From assembly GCF_030052815.1 (NCBI RefSeq), contig NC_079499.1, forward strand, positions 105,434,480 to 105,498,479: a DNA stretch of 64,000 nt, in the 5' to 3' direction. How positions within the stretch are numbered: the first letter of the stretch is position 1; each line of letters starts with the position of its first letter. Of the stretch, positions 56,601 to 64,000 are shown piece after piece. The stretch is from Hevea brasiliensis (Eukaryota; Streptophyta; Magnoliopsida; Malpighiales; Euphorbiaceae). The position numbers and the translations under genes were made by a program. The notes beneath the pieces are model-generated. The model did not search any database, was not told the DNA's origin, and saw only the letters and a program-made list of their open reading frames with translations.

Positions 56601-59600
56601 CGATATATATATTCTTAATTATGTTGTTTGATAAGCTGATGTGATGCCTATTTTTTCATCCAATGGTCCATTCTTTTTTCTTATTTTTTCAACCTTTTTA
56701 TTAATTAACTTTGAAGAAATAATCTTGTTTGGGTATTTACCTGTTATGAATAAGGGATGGAAGAGCTTGGTGAGTTTAATTAGATGGGCTGACTGTAATG
56801 AGCTGGACTGTTATCTGTTATTTTGTTAAGTAGTAGGTGTTAGTATAAGTAGTAGGTGTTAGAGCACTGTTCTCGAGTGGGCTTGCTTCCAAATCAGTTT
56901 GTGGGAGTTGCAACCATGGGAGGTCAATGGCAGTCTTCCAAATTCCAGGTTTCTTTCTTTTTCTTTATCTCTTTTCCTCTTTCTTGATCCTTTTCTGTTC
57001 TATCTTCTTCCTTCTCCGTTTCTTCTTCCTTCATCCCTGAAATTTTTTTCCCCTTTCTTTTCCTTTTGTTTCTTTACTCTGTTTCTTGTTCTTGGCAAAA
57101 CCCTGTTCTTCAAATTTTTCCTGAAATTCTTTCCTTCTCCTTCTTCCTTTTTCCTTAATTTCTCTTTCTCCTACATTCTTCCTCTCCTGCGACTCTATCT
57201 TGACAATCTTTTGCTGCAATTACTTTTAAATTTCTACCATTTCCAATTTTTCCTACTCATGCCTCTGTTTAGGGTTCTCCAAATGATCTTGCTTATCGAG
57301 AGACTGCAAGAAGGGTTCCGGCATCAAACAGATTGCCTTCTTGGAAATTCTGTCAAGCTGCATGAAGACCAAGATGCCTCAAGTGAAGTTTCCAATAAGA
57401 ATGACAAGGGCACTATTGAGATGGGGTAGCATGATTTTCTTCCTAATATGTCTAGTATAAGTGAGGTTTTTGAGGAGAAGAATGATGACGATGTAGAAGA
57501 CTGAAACCATGGAATTGAAGTTTATTGGGGTGATGACAAGGAATTGAGAAAGAATGGGGAGAGTGAGGCTAAGGGGAAGGCTATATCGCTTGATAAAAGA
57601 TAATCATTCATGGTGGAAATGAACAGAATAAGACTCAAAAGGAGGAACAAAAATTTCAAATTATAGAGGTTTTTATAGAAAATAAAAAGATTTCTCAATG
57701 CATGGAAGACCATCATCAGGGTTTGGATTCAAAAGCTTCCCTTGTCAATTCAGGGTTTAGAGAATTGGAGCTTGGGAATATTTCGGAAAATGAACATGGG
57801 AAGAGTGTGAGACTTGTTAATGGCAACACTTTTAAGAGGGTGTCTTCTGTAAAGAAAGGAATTGGGTTTTGTTTTGTAATTAGAAGTGATACTGAAGGTA
57901 GTCTTCTTCTTGTTGGAATTGTTGAAGATTTTGAAAACAATAATGATGTCTATATTGGGAATATTTCAATTCAAGAAGATTTGGAAGAGGCATATCATAC
58001 TCAAAGAGAATGAATTTGAAAAATGGAGGAGACAGAAGAAGAAAATCCAATTGAATGTGGTGGAAATGCTAATAATACTGACACTACTGCCTCTATTCCA
58101 AAATTTTCTTTTCAAGCTTTGATGCAGATGATTATAGATTCTACAAGCATTTAAGGGTTAGCTTTATTTATTTATTTATTTTTTCATTCTTGGGGACAAG
58201 AATGATTTCAAGGAGTGGGGAATGTTATGACTAAGGGATGGAAGAGTTTGATGAGTTTAATTAGATGGGCTGACTGTAATGAGCCAGGTTGTTATCTGTT
58301 ATTTTGTTAAGTAGTAGGTGTTAGTATAAATAGGAGGGAGTACTTGTAATTGAGGCATTTCTATAATCAATAACAAATGTTGAATTCTTCTTTCTTTCTT
58401 CTTCTCTAATCTTCTTCCCTTTCTATTTCTTTTCTCAAGCCAGTCTATTTCTATCCCTTTATCCCCATATTTCTCTGTTCCAGTAAGATGTGCAAGTCTA
58501 TTGTGTAACATTACCATGGATGCTTATTCATATGGTCATGCACGAACTACTGAAACTACTTTCTTATCTTGGTAATTTGGAGGAATATGCTGCAATATAT
58601 TTGCTGTGCCTGAACTTTCACGTTCCTCTCCCACTTCTCCCGCATTTTTCTCCTCTCACAAGACCAATGCATATATTTGTTTAAACCTTCATTTTCCTAT
58701 GATGTGGTAGGTTTTATGCATATGTGATTGTAGGATCAAAATACTATCTCGAAAGTTCCTCGCCTTACCTCTTTAAGTGCAAAAAAGGGGAAAAAGTTAA
58801 TGACTTCTGCAGGACTATAATGCATCCATCTCGGAGGGGTATAAAGAAATTCCTTTAAGTTTTTTTTATATATTCTGATATAACTCACAACTTTTAGTGG
58901 TAGTTTCCAAGCAGGGTTGTTTCTGCTTATCAAAGAGTTCCCTTTATTTGCTTGTGGCTCATTTACTATTAGAAAGTCTCTACAATACTATCAGTGAAGC
59001 TGATGCTAAAATTACTTTTATTCAAGAGAGATTTTGAAAATACAATTCGTTTGCCATATGGTAATAGTGATGGGCTGAATTCAATTTTAGTGGAAATGAT
59101 GACTATATGATTTTCTTTTAATTAATAACGGAGGGTGTATTTGTTTAAATTGTATAAATATAATTTTTTGGATTTCTATCATAAGATTGTATTGGATACA
59201 TTTAATGATATGCACCTTTATAATTGAAAAATTGCTTTAGAGGGTAAATTTCGATTTGATTTGATTTTTCATAAAGGAGGCCAAATGGATTGCGTGCATT
59301 TTAATTTTTTAAGTAATCATGAATGAATAAAATAATATGTAGTAAGTTATATCATACTTACTACAATTATTTTTAAAATGTATATTATTAAGTATAATTG
59401 TTTTCAAATTTTATATGATAAGTGTTGAGAATTATGGACCGTGGAGTGTGAAAATTAAACTGGTAGGCTACATGCTAAACTGGGCTTAAAATGGGCTCTC
59501 CATCACCAAAATGGCCAAAGCCTTTTGGTTTGGTTTGCCAATGCTAACACTTATATATCCTTTAATTTTATTGTACCCTGCTGGTGTGGGACTTGTTCCC

Positions 59601-60151
59601 ACAAGTGGTAATCCAACAATATAAAATGACCTTTAAAAAAATGCAGTACATGCTAAGCCCACAATAATGTGTGTTTACGCCTACTTGTTTTCTATCAGAT
59701 CTTGTGATCGTGATATTACATATAGTTTCACCTTAAATTTCATTTCTTAAGGATCAACATATCATATGCATAGGTTCGTGCTTATCATTTTGAAGGATGA
59801 GATGGTTGATGAATTACTACAATGAATGTTAATTTTACTTTGCCAATTTGTTGTTGCTTCCCTTTGGCTTCTAAAAGAACCTTTGCTTTTTAGTATTATC
59901 TGATTACTTAATTTTTGGCACATGCTATCAGGCTTCAACATGAAGCAGAACTGAGACTATTAGAAGAGGAGACTGCAAAGAGATTGGAGGAAGCAATTTG
60001 GAAAAATGTGGAAGACAGGTTAAATTCTGAGAAAGTCAAACTAGAAATAGAGAGGCGGATAGAAGAAGGTCAAAAGAAATTGTTTGATGATGTTGTAGCT
60101 CAACTGGAGAAGGAGAAGGAAGCTGCTCTTTATGAGGCAAGACGGAAAGAG
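53517..60151 (+). CDS. ARGLU1: ARGLU1-like arginine/glutamate-rich protein, 5' part of gene
   Basis: Three exons (53517-53629, 53774-53992, 59932-60151) join to 184 codons in frame. The first ~90 residues are rich in RS and RRSRS repeats (MGSPSHRRRYSPSP, RRSRSDSPRHRRSRSPSYRR). Residues from about 105 are a charged helix (LEEETAKRLEEAI, KLEIERRIEEGQKKL, AQLEKEKEAALYEARRKE), the signature of ARGLU1 proteins. In animals ARGLU1 links transcription co-activation and splicing in the nucleus; the plant role is inferred from the family. The coiled part of the family is longer, so at least one further exon lies beyond the window, after a donor at 60152 (GTTTGA). Confidence 0.85.
53774..53992 (+). CDS. 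ARGLU1: ARGLU1-like exon 2 (residues 38-110)
   Basis: The acceptor GATACAG keeps the RS frame (AGG AGA AGA AGT CGT TCT). The exon ends with KKEQEEKKR and donor AG|GTAATC, phase 2. A second acceptor at 53722-53723 would add 50 bases and change the frame. Confidence 0.82.
55373..55893 (+). mobile_element. Truncated small-LTR element, relative of 23856-25698
   Basis: A full LTR-like block (55373-55744) begins TGATGCAATC and ends CCATCA, followed by a PBS-like 'ttgctattagagct'. After only about 60 bases a second copy of the LTR's last ~90 bases follows (about 55803-55893). The internal region and most of the second LTR are deleted. Confidence 0.55.
57702..58013 (+). CDS. Unrecognised 103-codon ORF inside the non-autonomous element
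   Basis: It begins MEDHHQGLDSKASLVNSGF and has a hydrophobic stretch SLLLVGIVEDF, followed by an acidic end. An ORF in the same general charge class precedes it (57280-57430), interrupted by stops. I recognise no domain. It could be a remnant of a longer gag-like or captured host reading frame; expression is unknown. Confidence 0.25.
   Translation: MEDHHQGLDSKASLVNSGFRELELGNISENEHGKSVRLVNGNTFKRVSSVKKGIGFCFVIRSDTEGSLLLVGIVEDFENNNDVYIGNISIQEDLEEAYHTQRE
58223..58510 (+). repeat. Complete 3' LTR of the non-autonomous element
   Basis: The 288-bp LTR runs TG...CA. It matches 56742-56850 over its first ~105 bases ('gatgggctgactgtaatgag', 'gttaagtagtaggtgttag') and ends against the TTACC duplication. 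Confidence 0.8.
59423..59618 (-). repeat. Small Copia-type solo LTR, antisense copy of 25810-26001
   Basis: The reverse complement begins TGTTGGATTACCACTTGTGGG and ends CTCAACA, and matches 25810-26001 through 'aaaattaaagg(g/a)(c/t)atataagtgtta' and 'tggtgatggagagcc'. No primer site remains and no clear target duplication was found. Confidence 0.7.
59932..60151 (+). CDS. ARGLU1: ARGLU1-like exon 3 (residues 111-184)
   Basis: Acceptor ATGCTATCAG. The exon encodes the charged helical segment LQHEAELRLLEEETAKRLEE through EARRKE and ends GAG|GTTTGA, phase 0. Its 220 bases complete the codon split at the end of exon 2. Confidence 0.85.
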
Positions 60152-60887
60152 GTTTGAATTGTGAACTGAGGCTACTTACTAATCACTTGTTTCTTTTCTT
60201 GATAAACTAACATAAGCTGAGTATAGTTAGTTTTATGTGATAAAGCATTAGTGGCAAATCATGATGTCTTACCATCATTTCAGGAAATTAATTTCTGGTG
60301 ATAGGACTTAGGACACTTGACATAAAAGATGATCATATCTCATGTGATATGAAGATATACAAAATTTTGTTGGATGTGAGCCAAATAAATCTCTGATTAC
60401 TTAATGCATAATAAGCCTTACAATTCAATTGGCAATGACAATAAAAAGTAATACCACAAATTATACAATAAAAATGGGATATTTAAAATTCTTGTTCCAT
60501 TTTAACCGATTGCACTGAAATCATTAAAAACATAGGGCAACATCATAACATTTGTACATCTAGTCCATAAACCATACATCTATGTTTTATATAGTTATTC
60601 CATCTTGGTTCTCCCATGACTTGTTCTCAATGCATTGCCACTTTTATCTTCTTACCAATGCACCCTTTTTTCATCAACCATTTGAGCTGTGCTTTTTTTA
60701 ACATGTTATTTTATTGTTGACCTTTCTAATCAATATAATTGTTTTAGTTGGTAGTTTTTTTTTTTTTTTACTTACTAGAATAGCAAGGATTTTCATGATC
60801 ATGTAGTGCTCTCATAGCTATTAAAGGTGTGCCTGAGGCATAAGGTGAACTAGGCTTGATGTAGGGCAGCTTGCAGGGCTGCCTATT

Positions 60888-61408
60888 TGATGCAGCAAAG
60901 CTAGGTAAATCACTCACACACAAACACATGAGAGAGAGAATATGAGAGTAAATCTCTGTAGGAATTTTATTGATGAAAACTGAATCTGAAATTACATGTA
61001 AATAAGGTTATTTATAGGGTTTTGGGACTCCTAAACCTAATAGGAATATAAAGCTATTCATTAGGAAGTTTAGATAAACCAAAATACAATAGGAAGATAT
61101 AAATAAAATATGTATAAATCTTATCCTAGATAGAATAGGAAAACATAATTAAATCCTAAATAGAGTTGGAGAGTTACTAAATTAATTCTAATCTATTTCC
61201 GTAGCTGTTGGGAGTCTTTCCATGAAGTCCTAAGTAAAATAGAACTGCTGGAGATTAGGGGAAAAAAAAAAAAAGGTGGCTGCTCTTGCTGGGACAGAAA
61301 ACACGTCTACAAGTTGCCAGAGGGAAACACGAGTTTCTGAGTCCATTGTGCCCTGTGGAACACACTCTGGGTGTATTCTGGACTGCTTTGCTGTTTGGCC
61401 CCGCGTCA
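60888..61408 (-). mobile_element. Possible solo LTR with CTATT duplication
   Basis: A 521-bp block starts TGATGCAGCAAAG and ends GCGTCA; CTATT occurs exactly at 60883-60887 and 61409-61413. On the minus strand it contains 'ccctataaataacc' and a (CTCTCT)-type leader, as LTRs often do. A fragment resembling 60955-61000 recurs at 61640-61680, so the boundaries may be more complex. Confidence 0.45.
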
Positions 61409-61682
61409 CTATTAAAGCTAAATTTGGAGTTTATTTGCTGGAATTTAGGTGGAAAATTAGCATTTGTAAAAGGGTGGGATTGAAAAGCGAAGTTAAACAA
61501 GAGAAGATTTGAAGGCTGTGAACAATATCGATAAATAGCGCCCTTAATAGTAAAATCAGGGTTTATACTTGAGGCCTATAACTCCTTGGTCATCACACCC
61601 AAGGTTCCATAGGCATCACAACTAGAATCATAACTGCTGGAAATTTTATTGACTGAAAACTGAATCATAAATATTTAGCTCC

Positions 61683-61841
61683 TGTTTGGTTCAAATCAGC
61701 TACTTAGAATTCATTTGGAAATGAATTCTTGTGTTTGATGTGATATTACTTAAAATGTGGAATTTAATTGAATTCCATATAGTTTATGTTTGGTATAATT
61801 CCATAATTGAACTTCATTTATCCTTACTTCCTAAACTTCCT

Positions 61842-61878
<37 letters not shown>

Positions 61879-62195
61879 AGCATGTGAATTTATTTTATGT
61901 TTGTTAATATATTGTTAATTGGTTCATATTTTTGTAATAAATTTATATATGATTTTGTACCTAATATAAATTTATTACAAAAATATGAACCAATTAACAA
62001 TATATTAACAAACATAAAATAAATTCACAAGCTTGATATATATATATATATATATATAGGCACTTTAGTCCAAAAAAATGTTAGTCTTAATTTTGTGGAA
62101 TTCATATGAAATTTCACCTATTTTGATAGAATTTGGTTTTCCTTATGTTTAATTCCTTAGAATTGAATTCTGCATTTTGTTATTCAAACAAAACA
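61683..62195. mobile_element. MITE-like foldback element with AT-rich hairpin core
   Basis: The ends are imperfect inverted repeats ('tgtttggttcaaat' and, reversed, 'tgttttgtttgaataa', each followed by 'agaattca'). The core is a near-perfect hairpin (61854-62058). No ORF is present. The length and TIRs fit a MITE, perhaps hAT-like; the target duplication was not found. Confidence 0.6.
61854..62058. repeat. Long near-perfect inverted repeat, 95-bp arms
   Basis: The arms 61854-61948 and 61964-62058 are reverse complements with one mismatch (gcatgtg against gcttgtg), separated by a 15-base loop. The outer ends are (AT)n runs. Confidence 0.92.
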
Positions 62196-64000
62196 TGCAA
62201 AACACGAAATTTAATAATTCATGTAACAGTTATTTATGGACTCAAACTAATCCTAAACTTTAAGACATTGGACTTCAATGGTAATCCTAAATCTTAAGGA
62301 TTTGAACTCCTAAAGATATCTGGACAGAATTTCTAGCAATGTTACAAGTTTCAAAATTGCCCTTGAGACCTAAAGTGATGGACCAGCAACTATTTATTTA
62401 AATAAACACATAAAATAAGACTCTAGAAGGACTAGAAAGTATTTTATACTATCCAAAGTAAACCCCATATTTTTCCTGTAACTTAATTCTGCATTTCTCG
62501 AGTTTTTACTCTTATTTTTTCATTAATCTTTTTGTTGTCTACTTTAAGGCTCTAGGGCTGATACCTCTACAATGAGAGGGCAGGCAGCCTCCTAGAGGGA
62601 TCAGGTTTGTTGCCTTAGGCATCCACCTGTTGTGAGGAACGAGGCTAAGGAAGGCGTTCCTTCCTAGCTTCCATTGCCTTCTAGACCCCTTGTTGTAATT
62701 GCTGCCACTGCTACAATCACAGTTCCTGTTTTGCCAGAATCCAGGTGTCTACTAGCCTGCAGTTGCTGCAAATGTCATTGTTATTCTCTGAAATTCATTG
62801 GAATCTGTCCAAACCACCACACAAAGAGTTTCTAGGTACCGATTCGATCCAATCCTCCCATTTCCATCAATCATATGACTCAAATTTCTCATTCTACCTT
62901 GTTTTGATTTCTTATTATTTCTCTTTCCTCCCTTTTTCTTTCATACTATATGAGAAATTTTTCTCCCGTTTATAATTTATTTCAACTTCCCTCAGTTCTT
63001 TTTTTTTTCCCTTACCTTTTTTTTTTCTCCAAAAATAATATTGAAAGTGATGTCTTTCTTTCCCCTCTCCCTTGTCTCTGTTTCTGGTTATCTTTTCCTT
63101 TTTTTAGGCAATAATATTGAAACTTTGAAGTTGATCTTTCTCAGTTAAACAGATATACATGCAGAATGCTTTTTTTTAAAAAAAGAAATATTAGAGTTTA
63201 TATGAGCTATTGTTTTTTAAAATTATTGAATTAAATTGTTTAATAAATTTCAGTAAGATCGGACTTCTTCAAATTGAAATTTTTAAAGTTAAAAATTATG
63301 AGTTCAAGCTTTTCTTAACTCAATCCAAGCAACGTTAATTTAGAAGTGTTTATATTGAAGGGTTCCCTCAATTAAAATATGTCACCTACAATTGTGAGTG
63401 CAAGTGGATGAATTACTGGTGAATATGCATGTAATTGCATCCATAAGGTGATCTTCCTTTTTAGGCAAGTGGGTATAGATTATCATGAAAGTTAGCCATG
63501 TCTTAAACTTTTTGTAGAGTAATTAGGTCAGAAAATCTTCTTAAGGGTCCTGGTATATTTAACATTACTGCAAGTCATTAAATGCTAGGAGTCCTATATC
63601 GCAGAGGCAATTCACACGGTCAATTCTGGTAGCTCATTTAAGAGAGCTCATAAGGTCTCATATATGCTCTTAGATCGTGAGTGATCTTTGCATGACTATT
63701 TTGGACTCATTGGTGCTCTAGATACATTATGCCCAACTTATGACTTTGATATGGTCGTCCTTAACATCCTTGATGGGTAAATTGCACTGAACTTTTCTCA
63801 ATTTAGGTAGTTATTTCATTTTAGTCATTTAACTTTAATTTGTTAAAATAAAATTTCTCAACTTTAATTTTATTTCAAAAAAAAGTCCCTTTAATATGTA
63901 ATAACAGGTTTCTAGGTTTATTTTTTTTTTAACTAACACTATATTAATAATTAATCAAAATAAATCTATAAATTATTAATCAATAGATGCACTTAAAGTG

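Larger units (their letters stand above)
56742..58510 (+). mobile_element. Non-autonomous LTR retrotransposon with unfamiliar ORFs
   Basis: The element begins TGTTATGAATAAGGGATGG and ends TTGTGTAACA, flanked by the exact duplication TTACC (56737-56741, 58511-58515). The 3' LTR (58223-58510) is complete, preceded by the purine tract AAGGAGTGGGGAA and containing TATAAATA at 58325. The 5' copy keeps only the U3-like part (to about 56855); the rest is deleted. The 1.4-kb interior lacks protease, RT and integrase. It has a pyrimidine-rich block (56945-57200) and Glu/Lys-rich ORFs such as 57702-58013 (103 codons), of unknown family. It lies inside the ARGLU1-like intron in the same orientation. Confidence 0.8.
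53993..59931 (+). other. ARGLU1-like intron 2, filled with LTR elements
   Basis: This 5.9-kb intron bears a truncated small-LTR element (55373-55893), a non-autonomous LTR element (56742-58510) and an antisense solo LTR (59423-59618). Gene-like ORFs inside belong to these elements. Between 54640 and 55140 there are phrases built on 'gttcata' and 'aaccaaacc' that look like old repeats. Confidence 0.75.
60152..64000 (+). other. ARGLU1-like intron 3 (to window end), repeat-rich
   Basis: No further ARGLU1 exon was found, so the intron is at least 3.8 kb. It contains hAT-like end sequence near 60820 and 62550-62660, a possible solo LTR (60888-61408), a MITE-like foldback (61683-62195) and pyrimidine-rich tracts near 63000-63100. 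From 62200 on nothing else is recognised. Confidence 0.6.

Noticed and set aside
56899..57429. 176-codon hydrophobic Phe/Leu/Ser-rich ORF resembling a membrane protein
   Set aside because: The hydrophobicity comes from a pyrimidine tract in the non-autonomous LTR element; no other support.

Overview
This is plant nuclear DNA, almost certainly a eudicot. The evidence is AT-rich sequence, genes split by GT-AG introns, and abundant Copia, Gypsy (chromovirus) and RTE-type LINE elements with tRNA-iMet primer sites. The overall look suggests a rosid such as Euphorbiaceae, but that is an impression I could not test.

Host genes are all on the + strand. (1) The 3' end of an unrecognised gene: terminal exons at 14196-14318 and 14402-14446, and a possible exon at 1157-1189. 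The roughly 13-kb intron this implies holds an RTE LINE (2276-5474), a Copia element with its target-site duplication (6381-11179) and antisense RTE fragments (11745-12010, 12798-14000). (2) A decayed pentatricopeptide-repeat fragment (about 15456-15950). (3) A complete six-exon gene for the ER glucosidase II catalytic subunit, GH31 (21223-31168; 932 residues; Arabidopsis RSW3/PSL5, animal GANAB). (4) The first three coding exons of an ARGLU1-like SR-rich protein (53517 to 60151), continuing past the right edge.

The rest is largely a nested transposon landscape, and several boundaries can be set to the base from 5-bp target-site duplications. A solo Gypsy LTR (18039-20549, AAAGA) ends about 670 bp upstream of the glucosidase start. 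A full-length but decayed chromodomain Gypsy element (33548-47417, CACAT) has 2.7-kb LTRs of the same family in the opposite orientation, so inverted copies flank the glucosidase gene. Inside its leader sits a solo LTR of another Gypsy family (36366-39651, GTCAT). A relative of that second family is a solo LTR at 48873-52574 (ATATT). A small non-autonomous LTR element with unfamiliar ORFs lies in the second ARGLU1-like intron (56742-58510, TTACC).

Introns of both complete genes also carry solo LTRs of two small LTR families, a possible hAT-type element and MITE-like foldbacks, including a 95-bp-arm hairpin at 61854-62058. No tRNA, rRNA, CRISPR or bacterial-type features were seen. Nothing here looks like a wholly new system. 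The most notable points are the nested LTR structures, the paired hairpins shared by two LTRs, the inverted LTRs flanking the glucosidase gene, and the non-autonomous element with unknown ORFs.
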